From the NCBI RefSeq assembly GCF_023715685.1, contig NZ_JAMBOQ010000006.1, positions 92,398-156,397 of the forward strand: a stretch of DNA of 64,000 bases, written 5' to 3'. Both the position numbers and the translations under genes were made by a program. Below the pieces are notes generated by a model, which ran no database searches, was not told where the DNA came from, and worked only from the letters and a program-made list of their open reading frames with translations. Within the stretch, counting starts at the first letter, position 1. Each line of letters starts with the position of its first letter. This document shows, in pieces, positions 24,650 to 33,300 of the stretch. Origin of the DNA: Priestia aryabhattai (GTDB lineage: Bacteria > Bacillota > Bacilli > Bacillales > Bacillaceae_H).

Positions 24650-25576
24650 ATGAGTCATGATCATCATCACCACCATCATGGTCACCATCACCATTTCGAT
24701 ACACAGCGTGAAGGTAACCAAAAAGGTCTGCTAATTGCACTGATTATCACAGCGGGTATTATGGTTCTTGAGTTTGTTGGAGGACTTTTTACAAATAGCT
24801 TAGCGTTATTATCCGATAGCGGACACATGCTGTCTGATACAAGCTCACTTGCTCTTAGCCTTGTAGCGATATGGTTTGCTAACCGAGCTGCATCGGCTAA
24901 AAAAACGTATGGTTATTATCGTTTTGAAATATTAGCGGCTCTTTTTAACGGAGTAGCACTGTTTGTAATAGCAGGATTTATCATATATGAAGCCTATCAA
25001 CGCGTATTAGAGCCGCAGCCTGTAGCAAGCGGCAGCATGATGCTGATTGCTACTGTTGGTTTACTCGCTAATTTAATCAGCGCATGGTCACTTATGAGAC
25101 AAGGCGATGTAAAAGGAAATGTAAATTTACGCAGCGCTTACTTACACGTATTGGGAGACGCTTTAGGATCCATTGGAGCTATTGTAGCGGGACTTCTTAT
25201 GATGCTGTTTGGATGGTATATTGCTGATCCTATTATTTCTGTAGTTGTGTCTGTATTAATTTTAAAAAGCGCTTGGGGAGTGCTTGCTCATAGTGTTCAT
25301 ATTTTGATGGAAGGCTCTCCTGAAGGAGTGGAGCACAGTGAAATAAAAAACCTCCTTGAAAACATTGAAGGAGTCAAAGATGTGCATGATTTACACATTT
25401 GGACGATTACTTCAGGACTGGACTCATTGAGCTGTCATATGCGCGTAGAAGATGAAAAAGATTGTCAGCAGATTTTGCAAAAAGCCATTGATTTAGTACA
25501 CGATCACTGCGGCATTGAGCATACGACGATTCAAATTGAAAAATCGGCTCTTCAACACCGAATGCTAAAAGTCTAA
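24650..25576 (+). CDS. czcD: Cation diffusion facilitator CzcD
   Basis: 308 residues with a very His-rich cytoplasmic N-terminus (HDHHHHHHGHHHHFD), six membrane spans, metal-site motifs SDSGHMLSD (span 2) and HVLGDALGS (span 5), and a C-terminal ferredoxin-like cytoplasmic domain. Exports Zn(II), Cd(II) or Co(II) in exchange for H+/K+. Translationally close to czrA. Ends at a strong bidirectional terminator. Confidence 0.95.
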   Translation: MSHDHHHHHHGHHHHFDTQREGNQKGLLIALIITAGIMVLEFVGGLFTNSLALLSDSGHMLSDTSSLALSLVAIWFANRAASAKKTYGYYRFEILAALFNGVALFVIAGFIIYEAYQRVLEPQPVASGSMMLIATVGLLANLISAWSLMRQGDVKGNVNLRSAYLHVLGDALGSIGAIVAGLLMMLFGWYIADPIISVVVSVLILKSAWGVLAHSVHILMEGSPEGVEHSEIKNLLENIEGVKDVHDLHIWTITSGLDSLSCHMRVEDEKDCQQILQKAIDLVHDHCGIEHTTIQIEKSALQHRMLKV

Positions 25577-25616
25577 AAAACAAGCGAGAACTTATAAGTT
25601 CTCGCTTGTTTTTTGT
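25575..25616. terminator. Bidirectional terminator, czcD/MFS gene
   Basis: About 17-bp stem (AAAAAACAAGCGAGAACTT and its complement) with a minimal loop; both flanks suit termination. Confidence 0.9.
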
Positions 25617-26776
25617 TGTATAGGCATTTTTTGTCCGAACACAAAAAGAACGATAAAAATAAGGCCAAGCATCCCGCTAATAATATTAAAAAAGCTGACA
25701 TGGTGAAAGAACTGAATAAAAGTACCGCCTATGTAAGGACCGGCAAGGCTTCCAATACTAAAAGCAATGCCGCATAGTAAATTGCCTGTAGGCAGTAAAC
25801 GAGTAGGAATCAAATCTGTCATATAGCTAATGCCTAAACTAAACGTAGAACCTACAACCATGCCCGCTATAAATAAACATGCTATCAATGGAATAGCGGT
25901 TTCTTCTAATAGACTTGCTGTGAAAAACGTGACGGCTCCAATTGATAAAATCCATCCTAATACCAATTTCCGTCCGAATTTATCGCTCAGTATTCCGAGA
26001 GGAAGCTGAAATACAATAGCTCCAACTGCAAAGGAAGTCAGCAGGAGTGAAATAAACTCTACTTGCAAACCAATTCGTAAACCATATACAGGAAAGCTTC
26101 CGTTCAGTGAGGATTCTAAAAAACCATATCCAAAAGGCGGTAAAAAAGCAATCCAAGCATATTTAGCCGCTTTAGAAAATCGTTTAGCCGTTTCTTTTAA
26201 TGAATTAACCTCAACTTCTTGTAGGGGAAATTCATTTTTTATCAAAAATAAAAATACCCAGGTTATGAGGCATAGAGCGGAAGAAATCATAAAAGGAAGC
26301 GCTAGGTTAATCTCAATTAACGGCGTCATTAAAGGACCAACAGCAAAACCAATACCGAAAAAAAGCCCATACAATGAAATATTTCGACCTCGTTTATCGG
26401 CAGGTGAAGACGAGGTAATCCATGTTTGAGTTCCAAAGTGCAGGGCGTGATCTCCTATTCCAATAAATAAACGAAGCACAAACCAAAAAACAACAGATTT
26501 CCACAAAGGAAACAAAGCTAAAGATACGATAACTAAAAGTCCTCCTGCTGCGATAATTGGCTTATATCCGTATCTACGAAGCGGCGCTTCCATGAAAGGA
26601 GAAATAAATAAGATGCCCAGGTACAATCCAGTCGCGTTTAATCCGTTTATAGTAGAGGAAAGACCGTCTTTCTCAAAAATAATAGCGATTAAAGGCAGCA
26701 GCATGCCTTGGCTAAATCCAGAAATAGCGACAAGGCTAACTAAAATCCAAAAACGTTGTTGATGAGTAGTACTCAT
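25592..26776 (-). CDS. Major facilitator superfamily transporter
   Basis: 394 residues, about 12 membrane spans. The loop 2-3 motif is degenerate, while the loop 8-9 motif DKFGRKLVLG is clear. ATG 26776 is 9 nt after AGAGG; the TTG at 26785 is too close. Substrate unknown; drug/proton antiport is the commonest role of this type. Its 3' end lies in the shared terminator. Confidence 0.85.
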   Translation of the reverse strand: MSTTHQQRFWILVSLVAISGFSQGMLLPLIAIIFEKDGLSSTINGLNATGLYLGILFISPFMEAPLRRYGYKPIIAAGGLLVIVSLALFPLWKSVVFWFVLRLFIGIGDHALHFGTQTWITSSSPADKRGRNISLYGLFFGIGFAVGPLMTPLIEINLALPFMISSALCLITWVFLFLIKNEFPLQEVEVNSLKETAKRFSKAAKYAWIAFLPPFGYGFLESSLNGSFPVYGLRIGLQVEFISLLLTSFAVGAIVFQLPLGILSDKFGRKLVLGWILSIGAVTFFTASLLEETAIPLIACLFIAGMVVGSTFSLGISYMTDLIPTRLLPTGNLLCGIAFSIGSLAGPYIGGTFIQFFHHVSFFNIISGMLGLIFIVLFVFGQKMPIQQKTSENL

Positions 26777-26877
26777 AGCATTCAACCTCTTTTTATCTAT
26801 ATTTTGTCAATCCAACTGTTTAATCGTACAAGGAAAACGCTTTATTGACAAGGATGTAAACGTGCTGTGCTGTCCGT

Positions 26878-26929
26878 TTGACATCTTTATGTAAGGGGAG
26901 TACAATAAAACATGTAAATAGTTACATGT
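26878..26929 (+). promoter_or_regulatory. padC operon promoter and PadR-type operator
   Basis: TTGACA (26878-26883), 17-bp spacer, TACAAT (26901-26906) is an excellent sigma-A promoter. Right after the -10, ACATGTAA ATAG TTACATGT (26910-26929) contains the ATGT-N8-ACAT PadR site. The padR gene itself is not in the window. Confidence 0.88.
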
Positions 26930-26957
26930 TTTTATTTACAATTAAGAGGTGATCGTT

Positions 26958-27413
26958 ATGATGGAACCAGTGCTTAAGAAAATAGCAACATTCACAATTA
27001 ATGTCGGTACACCGATTGTCATTGGTCATACAGGATTGGGAAAGAAACAGTTTATACCTATTAAGTCAGGTACTGCAGATGGAGAGATAAAAGGCTTAAT
27101 CCTTCCAAGCGGAGCGGATTCTCAAATTATTCGTTCAGATGGCCGCGTCAATTTATCTGCCCGGTATGTGATTCAAACAGAAGATGATGAACTTATTTAT
27201 ACTGAAAACAACGGAATACGTCAGGTTAGTGAAGAATTTAGAGAACAGGCTGCTGAAGGTGAAATTGTACCTCCAGAGCATGTTTATTTTCGTACGATTC
27301 CTGTCTTTGAAACAGGAAGTGCGAAGTATAAGTGGTTACAAGACCGCATTTTTCTAGGAGCTGCTGTGAGACACCCAGACAGCGTTGTGTTAGACATATA
27401 CGAAGTTTTATAA
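26958..27413 (+). CDS. DUF3237 family protein
   Basis: About 151 residues. Beta-rich; the segments [21 protein letters not shown] and [10 protein letters not shown] fit DUF3237, a small barrel-like family with no assigned catalysis. It is the first gene after the PadR-type operator and 25 bp ahead of padC, so it is probably tied to phenolic acid metabolism. ATG 26958 (or 26961) follows AAGAGG. Confidence 0.8.
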   Translation: MMEPVLKKIATFTINVGTPIVIGHTGLGKKQFIPIKSGTADGEIKGLILPSGADSQIIRSDGRVNLSARYVIQTEDDELIYTENNGIRQVSEEFREQAAEGEIVPPEHVYFRTIPVFETGSAKYKWLQDRIFLGAAVRHPDSVVLDIYEVL

Positions 27414-27438
27414 ATCAAATCAAAGGAGCGATATAAAA

Positions 27439-27927
27439 ATGGAAAAATTTATTGGTAATCATATGATTTACACATACGAAAACGGATGGGAATATGAAAT
27501 TTATATCAAAAACGAAAATACAATCGATTACCGTATTCATAGTGGAATGGTGGCAGGACGATGGGTTCGTGACCAAAAAGTAGATATTGTGAAATTAACA
27601 GAAGATGTATATAAAGTATCTTGGACTGAACCGACTGGAACAGATGTATCTTTGAACTTTATGCCCGATGAAAAACGCATGCACGGCGTTATTTTCTTTC
27701 CAAAATGGGTACACGAACATCCTGAGATTACAGTGTGCTACCAGAATGATCATCTTGATTTAATGCATGAATCTCGTGAAAAATATGAAACATATCCGAA
27801 ATACGTTGTGCCCGAATTTGCTGATATTACGTTTATCAAAAATGTCGGAGCGAACAATGAGGAAGCTGTAGCTCAAGCACCTTACGAAGGAATGACGGAT
27901 GATATTCGCGCCGGAAAATTAATTTAA
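27439..27927 (+). CDS. padC: Phenolic acid decarboxylase
   Basis: 162 residues, standard length. Decarboxylates ferulic, p-coumaric and caffeic acid to vinyl phenols. Active-site residues known from B. subtilis PadC are at the same positions: Tyr11, Tyr13, Tyr19, Arg41 and Glu64. AAAGGAG precedes ATG. Induction by phenolic acids through PadR is indicated by the operator 510 bp upstream. The transcript probably ends at the hairpin of the dispersed repeat that begins 15 bp later. Confidence 0.97.
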   Translation: MEKFIGNHMIYTYENGWEYEIYIKNENTIDYRIHSGMVAGRWVRDQKVDIVKLTEDVYKVSWTEPTGTDVSLNFMPDEKRMHGVIFFPKWVHEHPEITVCYQNDHLDLMHESREKYETYPKYVVPEFADITFIKNVGANNEEAVAQAPYEGMTDDIRAGKLI

Positions 27928-27941
27928 CACGGAGTCATAAA

Positions 27942-28224
27942 AAGAGGCTAGGACAAAAGTATTTTAGTTGAAGGAAGATCCGAACGAGTTTGATTCTTGA
28001 CTAAGAATCAAACTCGTTCGGATTTTTTATGGTGACGATGAACATAGGTTTAATGTATATAGTTGCTTCTAGCTGTTGATTGGAGGGCAAGGCGAAGACT
28101 CCTGTGGAAAAAGCGGAATAGGTGAGACCCCGCAGGAGCGTAAGCGACGAGGAGGCTCATCGGCCGCCCGCGGAAAGCGAAGTCTTGCACGGAAATCAAC
28201 AGCGGTGTAACAAGTGATCCATAT
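27942..28224. repeat. Dispersed structured repeat, copy 1
   Basis: Non-coding element filling the padC-OsmC gap (353 bp). It starts AAGAGGCTAGGACAAAAG, carries a 21-bp perfect hairpin (27978-27998/28003-28023, loop GACT) with a following T-run, and ends in a ~140-bp module bounded by CTGTTGATT and AATCAACAG. Within the module AAGACT/AGTCTT and CTCCTG...CAGGAG pair. A second copy at 30359-30619 is ~90% alike outside the hairpin. Confidence 0.9.
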
Positions 28225-28280
28225 TGAGAGTAGTTGTTTATATAAAAAGCGGTTTATAATGAAGTGAAGGAGTGAAGAAA

Positions 28281-28664
28281 ATGGAATTTAACATGAAAAA
28301 AGAGGCGGGGTTTACGACAAATCTTCCTTATGGAGAGCTACATATCGCCGGAGATGAAGAATATGGCTTTCGTCCGTATCAGCTATTGGTATCGTCCATT
28401 GCCGTTTGCAGCGGAGGCGTGTTAAGAAAGATTCTAGAGAAAAAAAGAATCTCTTTTTCGGATTTACGCATCCAGGCTGATATGATGCGCAATGATGAAA
28501 AAGCGGGGCGAATTGAAAAAATTCATTTGCACTATATCATCACAGGAGAAGACCTTCCATTAGATAAAATTAAAAAATCGATTGAGCTAGCCCGAAAGAA
28601 TTGTTCGATGCTACAATCGGTTGCTGGCAGTATCGAAGTGACAGAAACCTTCGAATTAAAATAA
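28281..28664 (+). CDS. OsmC/Ohr-family protein
   Basis: 127 residues from ATG 28281, 8 nt after AAGGAG. The fold pattern LLVSSIAVCSGGVLRKILEKK and RKNCSMLQSVAGS supplies the two cysteines typical of OsmC-like thiol peroxidases. Substrate not predictable; organic peroxide or persulfide handling is likely. Confidence 0.85.
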   Translation: MEFNMKKEAGFTTNLPYGELHIAGDEEYGFRPYQLLVSSIAVCSGGVLRKILEKKRISFSDLRIQADMMRNDEKAGRIEKIHLHYIITGEDLPLDKIKKSIELARKNCSMLQSVAGSIEVTETFELK

Positions 28665-28688
28665 AAGTGGACAATGTCCACTTTTACA
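28664..28688. terminator. Bidirectional terminator, OsmC/YdaG-like
   Basis: AAAAGTGGACA and TGTCCACTTTT form a compact hairpin overlapping the last codon of the minus-strand gene. Confidence 0.75.
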
Positions 28689-29097
28689 TTTCTTTTGGTT
28701 TGCTTCCGGCTTTATCAAAATAGCGCATGCGTTCAGGAGTCAGCTGAAGAAGCAAATAATTTGGGTCATCCGGGCTTTTAATCCACTCTTTTAACTTTGC
28801 GTTCCAAAATTTCTTTTTTAACTCTTCGTTTGTTTCCACATTTACTTTGGCTTCTACCTCTACATAAGGATCACTCCAACCTTGCCCATCATAGCCTAAC
28901 AAAATATGAACGTAAGGGTTTTTTTCTAGTTCTTCAACTTTATGGGTGTCTTTATTGGTGGCGGTGTAGAGCACAAGATCTTCATGAAAAAACATCATAA
29001 AGCGTGAATAAGGTTTTCCATCTTGAATCGTAGCTAACGTTCCTATTGTATAGTCATCCAGTACGGATAAAATTTGATTTTTTACATCATTACTCAT
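28684..29097 (-). CDS. Pyridoxamine-5'-phosphate-oxidase-like general stress protein (YdaG-like)
   Basis: 137 residues with a split-barrel flavin-binding pattern: YTIGTLATIQDGKPYSRFM, LVLYTATNKDTHKVEELEKN, VHILLGYDGQGWSDPYVEV. Similar in size and layout to B. subtilis YdaG (general stress protein 26). ATG 29097 follows GAGGAG; the upstream five codons are not used. No sigma-B promoter is evident here. Confidence 0.85.
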   Translation of the reverse strand: MSNDVKNQILSVLDDYTIGTLATIQDGKPYSRFMMFFHEDLVLYTATNKDTHKVEELEKNPYVHILLGYDGQGWSDPYVEVEAKVNVETNEELKKKFWNAKLKEWIKSPDDPNYLLLQLTPERMRYFDKAGSKPKEM

Positions 29098-29297
29098 TTT
29101 TTCACTCCTCATCCTATCTCATTATCCTTGGTAGTTTGGCTAATTTTTAAATATCTTAATCAAAAATAAATTAGGGGTTTATCATTTATAAAAATAGGTT
29201 AAAAATACTAACATTGACGGTGAGTCTATACAAATTCCATTAATTTGATATGATTGATTTTGTTGTCAAAAAATGAATAAGGTAGGTGTACATAACG

Positions 29298-30353
29298 ATG
29301 ATCAATCGGATTTTTCTTATAGCGGTTATTCTTGGGGTACCGCTATCTGTTATTGGGCACATGATGCACTGGTCAGATGTTCTTATGTTTATTATTTACT
29401 GTTTAACAATCATTGCCCTCGCAGCTTTTATGGGGAGAGCAACAGAAAGCTTAGCTGTTGTAGCTGGCCCTCGAATAGGAGGTCTATTAAATGCTACGTT
29501 TGGCAACGCTGTAGAATTAATTATTTCTATTTTTGCCTTAAAAGAAGGTCTTACAGCTGTGGTGCTTGCATCGTTAACTGGTTCTGTATTAGGAAATCTC
29601 CTTCTTGTAGGCGGTCTTTCATTCTTTATCGGGGGGTTAAAATTTAAGCGTCAAGAATTTAATGTCTATGATGCAAGACACAATTCTGGATTATTGATCT
29701 TTGCCGTTATTGTTGCGTTTGTCATTCCTGAAGTGTTTGCCAGCGAGATGAACGAAGCGAAGACCATGTCCCTAAGTGTCGGAATCTCCATTATTCTCAT
29801 CATCTTGTACTTAGCGGCGTTATTTTTTAAGCTGGTAACGCATCGAGGCGTGTATCAGCATAAAAGTGAAGACGTAGAAGAACATGAGGAGCCAGAGTGG
29901 TCAATGTGGAAAGCGATTGCGGTTCTCTTTTTGTCTACGTTAGCTGTAGCATATGTGTCTGAAAGCTTGGTTAGCACAATCGAAATTGTATCAGAAAGCT
30001 TTGGCTGGAGTGAGCTATTCATCGGGGTCATCATTGTAGCGATTGTTGGAAACGCGGCAGAGCATGCTTCGGCTATTATTATGGCCGTTAAAAATCGCAT
30101 GGGTGTAGCTGTTGAAATTGCTGTTGGATCGACTTTACAAGTAGCGATGTTTGTAGCACCGATATTGGTGTTAGTTTCGCTGATGTTCGAAAGCCAAATG
30201 TCTCTTGTTTTTACTTGGCCTGAGTTGATTGCGATGGTAACAGCCGTATTTTTAACGATTGCTATTTCTAATGACGGAGACACAAACTGGTTCGAAGGTG
30301 CAACTCTTTTAGGGGCTTATATTATTATGGGAATTGGTTTTTATCTTATTTAA
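29298..30353 (+). CDS. chaA: Ca2+/H+ antiporter ChaA (YfkE)
   Basis: 351 residues, exactly the B. subtilis YfkE length. Ten or eleven membrane spans in two halves, each with a CaCA motif: GNAVELIISIFALKEG and GNAAEHASAIIMAVKN; the Glu residues bind Ca2+. An acidic loop (EDVEEHEEPEW) separates the halves. ATG 29298 fits the family start; GTG 29286 is rejected. Its transcript probably ends in the hairpin of the second repeat copy. Confidence 0.94.
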   Translation: MINRIFLIAVILGVPLSVIGHMMHWSDVLMFIIYCLTIIALAAFMGRATESLAVVAGPRIGGLLNATFGNAVELIISIFALKEGLTAVVLASLTGSVLGNLLLVGGLSFFIGGLKFKRQEFNVYDARHNSGLLIFAVIVAFVIPEVFASEMNEAKTMSLSVGISIILIILYLAALFFKLVTHRGVYQHKSEDVEEHEEPEWSMWKAIAVLFLSTLAVAYVSESLVSTIEIVSESFGWSELFIGVIIVAIVGNAAEHASAIIMAVKNRMGVAVEIAVGSTLQVAMFVAPILVLVSLMFESQMSLVFTWPELIAMVTAVFLTIAISNDGDTNWFEGATLLGAYIIMGIGFYLI

Positions 30354-30358
30354 AAAAG

Positions 30359-30619
30359 AAGAGGCTGGGACAAAAGTGTTTTAGTTGAAGGAAGATCCGA
30401 ACGATGAATCGTTCGGATTTTTTTATGGTTATGGTGAACATAGGTTTCATGTGTTTAGTTGCTTCTAGCTGTTGATTGGAGAGCAAGGCGAAGACTCCTG
30501 CGGGAGAAGCGAAATAGATGAGACCCCGCAGGAGCGTAAGCAACGAGGAGGCTCATCGGCCGCCCGCGGAAAGCGAAGTCTTGCACGGAAATCAACAGCG
30601 GTGTAACAAGTGACCCATA
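30359..30619. repeat. Dispersed structured repeat, copy 2
   Basis: Same organisation as copy 1 (27942-28224), but the terminator-like hairpin is cut to 11 bp (ATCCGAACGAT, arms 30395-30405/30408-30418) with the outer half of the stem conserved. The distal module bounded by CTGTTGATT and AATCAACAG is almost identical. It occupies most of the 441-bp chaA-yfkD gap; the rest holds only the yfkD promoter region and AAAGGAG. Confidence 0.9.
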
Positions 30620-30794
30620 CTAGCGCATTTATCCAATTTGTTCGTCTTTAGATTGGATTGATTTAGTTATGTCTTAATCTCTTCTTTTTGTGTAAGTAAA
30701 TGGAATAATTTCCCTTTTATTATTCAGGATAAAACAGGAGATGTTTGAAAAAACTATGGTTGCATTCATTAACGATGTTGAAAGGAGTTTCTAG

Positions 30795-31595
30795 ATGTTA
30801 CGTAAATTGCTTTTATTTGTGTTTACCATCATTATTTCATTTTCATGTTCAACGAAGATCGCCATTGCTAAAACAGCTCAGCCTACCATCAACGTGCCTT
30901 CTTCAGCTTTAAATATTTCAAAAGAAAATACCTATCCAAATGCTACTCAAGATACGCCATACTTGCAGCCGAGTGAGTTCACAAAAGAGCTCATTGAAAC
31001 ATCAAATGTAAAAATTGAAAACCCTGATTTAATTCGTATATTAAATGAATCAAACATTTCTAAAACTCCATGGGCAATTGGGTTCAGAGCAACCATTTTT
31101 TTAGGGCAGTGGCCATTGAATTATGAATCAACAGAAACAAATGTTAACTGGCAGCACCAGCGAATCAATACAAATCATTATGATAACAGAGCAGGAAAAA
31201 CTCAGTACAAAATGATGTACAGCCAAGAAAATCAAAGCCATGTAAAAGGCGGATTAACAGCAAAAGTGCCTCAGCCTGATCATGTTAAACAAATGATGCT
31301 AATCGAAGCAGCTAAAAAAACAAAGCTAACTTTATCATTTCAAACGTTTGTAGGTGCCGGAACGAAAAAAGACCAGGTCTATAACGTAGCTCCCAAAAAA
31401 GTAGGTTATCTGTATGCGTACACGCCTGCTGTAAGTGAAAAGGGAAAAGTAACGTATGGAGAAGTGTATGTAACGGTAAAAGGCAGCAAGCGTTCAATTG
31501 TAGTGAGAAATGTAACGTCTCAAGGAATTGGAGCATGGATTCCTGTACAAGATTATGTCTCCTTAAGCTTTGGTGCTTACGATCAGCCGAGATAA
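30795..31595 (+). CDS. yfkD: YfkD family exported protein
   Basis: 266 residues. Signal peptide (~1-25) with a Cys at 18 that may make it lipid-anchored, though the lipobox is weak. The central part IRILNESNISKTPWAIGFRA and the beta-rich C-terminus (YLYAYTPAVSEKGKVTYGE) match B. subtilis YfkD (264 residues). Sits beside yfkAB on the opposite strand, as in B. subtilis. Function unknown. Confidence 0.85.
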   Translation: MLRKLLLFVFTIIISFSCSTKIAIAKTAQPTINVPSSALNISKENTYPNATQDTPYLQPSEFTKELIETSNVKIENPDLIRILNESNISKTPWAIGFRATIFLGQWPLNYESTETNVNWQHQRINTNHYDNRAGKTQYKMMYSQENQSHVKGGLTAKVPQPDHVKQMMLIEAAKKTKLTLSFQTFVGAGTKKDQVYNVAPKKVGYLYAYTPAVSEKGKVTYGEVYVTVKGSKRSIVVRNVTSQGIGAWIPVQDYVSLSFGAYDQPR

Positions 31596-31632
31596 CAAAA
31601 AGAGATTCCATCGATGGAATCTCTTTTTGTTA
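31594..31632. terminator. Bidirectional terminator, yfkD/yfkAB
   Basis: AACAAAAAGAGATTCCA TCGA with complementary arm; perfect 17-bp stem. Confidence 0.9.
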
Positions 31633-32748
31633 TTTTGTAATGTTCGCTTCAAGTTTGCTAAAATCAGTATCTCGATAATAGCTGTTTTTCACCAAAATAT
31701 TAGGTCCTAAACACGACACAGCTGAACAATGACAGCTAAGTTCTTTAGAAATAGTGCTTTGTTGCCACGTATCAAAAGCGTCTGTAAGTTTTGTATCTTG
31801 AATGTTGCCAAGAGGAGGTGTATCACCGAAATCCGTTACGATAATATCTCCGTCGAAGATATTTACATTTAGGCGAGAGCGCCCGTCTGGATCGTTTCGA
31901 ACGGTTACATTTTTACTGCTATACAAGCGCTGTAAGAGCGCTAAGTCTTCCTCATTGTTAGTGCATGCATAAAACGGTAACGTGCCGAATAGCATCCAGA
32001 CATTTTCATCTCGAATATCAAGAAGGTGATGAATAGCTTGACGCATTTCAGGAAGAGATAATGTTTCTAGGGTGCTGGCAAAGTCACTTGGATACATAGG
32101 GTGTACTTCATGACGCTGACAAAGCATTTCATCAACAATTTGACGATGGATCTTTTTCATATGAGGAAGTGTACGTTTATTTAACATCGTTTCAGCTGAT
32201 ACCGTTACACCTGCTTTTACAAGAGCGCGGCTGTTTTCAATCATTCGGTCGAAATATTTTGCGCGCTGCTCATAAGTAGGCTTTCGTTCCATCATTGCAA
32301 AGCCAGCTTCTACAAAATCGTCCATCGTTCCCCAGTTGTGAGAAATATGTAAAACATCTAAATAAGGGATGATTTGTTCGTAACGAGAAAGATCTAATGT
32401 TAAATTTGAATTAATCTGTGTACGGACACCTCGTTCATGTGCATACTTTAATAAAGGCACCACATAATTTTTCACAGAAGATAGAGACATCATAGGCTCT
32501 CCCCCCGTAATGCTTAACGCCCGAAGAGTTGGAATTTCATCGAGACGTTTTAAAATTAAATCAAGCGGAAGTGCGTTTGGGTCTTTTGGCTGCAGTGTAT
32601 ATCCAACTGCGCAGTGCTCACACCGCATATTACAAAGGGTCGTTGTTGTAAATTCAACGTTTGTGAGCGTCGGTTTGCCATATTGTTTCATATCTAAATA
32701 CGCTTCCCACGGATCGAACTCCGGGGTAATTCGTTGTAAAGTGGCCAT
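31630..32748 (-). CDS. yfkAB: Radical SAM protein YfkAB
   Basis: 372 residues. Radical SAM cluster CNMRCEHC (Cx3Cx2C) near residue 40 and SITGGEP SAM-binding motif. Extra cysteines near the C-terminus (LSCHCSAVSCLG) may hold an auxiliary Fe-S cluster or metal. ATG 32748 follows AAGGAG; 18 upstream codons are excluded. Substrate unknown. Confidence 0.9.
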   Translation of the reverse strand: MATLQRITPEFDPWEAYLDMKQYGKPTLTNVEFTTTTLCNMRCEHCAVGYTLQPKDPNALPLDLILKRLDEIPTLRALSITGGEPMMSLSSVKNYVVPLLKYAHERGVRTQINSNLTLDLSRYEQIIPYLDVLHISHNWGTMDDFVEAGFAMMERKPTYEQRAKYFDRMIENSRALVKAGVTVSAETMLNKRTLPHMKKIHRQIVDEMLCQRHEVHPMYPSDFASTLETLSLPEMRQAIHHLLDIRDENVWMLFGTLPFYACTNNEEDLALLQRLYSSKNVTVRNDPDGRSRLNVNIFDGDIIVTDFGDTPPLGNIQDTKLTDAFDTWQQSTISKELSCHCSAVSCLGPNILVKNSYYRDTDFSKLEANITK

Positions 32749-32951
32749 AAAAAAACTCCTTTTATTTTTCCGTAAAGTGAAATGATTATGAAAGCATCTC
32801 ACGGTCCGTCCTGCTAGACTAAATTATACGTCTCATTCATAACGGACACCAGTGACTATTATGGATTTTATTGCTTTTAGTTGTCAAATATGAAAGTATT
32901 CGTTAGGATATAAAGAAATACGAATGAAAAGCTATATCAGGAGGGTTTAAA

Positions 32952-33137
32952 ATGGGAAACGCCGTTCGAGATAAAGATTCACAAGTACGTTATTTAAAAG
33001 ATCGTTTGAATATGTTTGTACACGTATTAGACTCAATGGAGCCTGAAAACACAGACCTAGAAGACATTGACCGTTTAATTAATATGATTGATGACCTCGA
33101 AGCAAAATGTGAACAGTTTAAAAAAGATAAAGAATGA
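32952..33137 (+). CDS. SE1561-family small protein, 61 aa
   Basis: Starts MGNAVRDKDSQVRYLKDRLN and is wholly helical and charged, with leucine spacing fit for a coiled coil. ATG follows AGGAGGG. It resembles the SE1561 family of Firmicutes. It has its own terminator and no operon partner. Function unknown. Confidence 0.75.
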   Translation: MGNAVRDKDSQVRYLKDRLNMFVHVLDSMEPENTDLEDIDRLINMIDDLEAKCEQFKKDKE

Positions 33138-33144
33138 ACAAAGG

Positions 33145-33175
33145 AAAAAGCGCTAGAAAAACTAGCGCTTTTTTG
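33145..33175 (+). terminator. Terminator after the SE1561-type gene
   Basis: AAAAAGCGCTAG with CTAGCGCTTTTTT and an A-rich loop. Confidence 0.87.
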
Positions 33176-33300
33176 CTTGAAGTGGAAATCCTCCTATAAA
33201 GGTCTTTCGAAACAATTTTTGAAGGAGTATAATAAATTTTGAAAGTTGTACGACAGATAGATAAATACATACATTAGCGGGATATGGGAGGAATTAAGTG

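Noticed and set aside
29273..29647. 124-aa plus-strand frame at the start of chaA
   Set aside because: It is an overlapping frame of the clearly conserved antiporter gene, rich in Cys/Ser, with no ribosome site of its own.
31630..31650. Frameshift or truncation at the yfkAB end
   Set aside because: The protein reaches family length and its stop simply falls inside the shared terminator.
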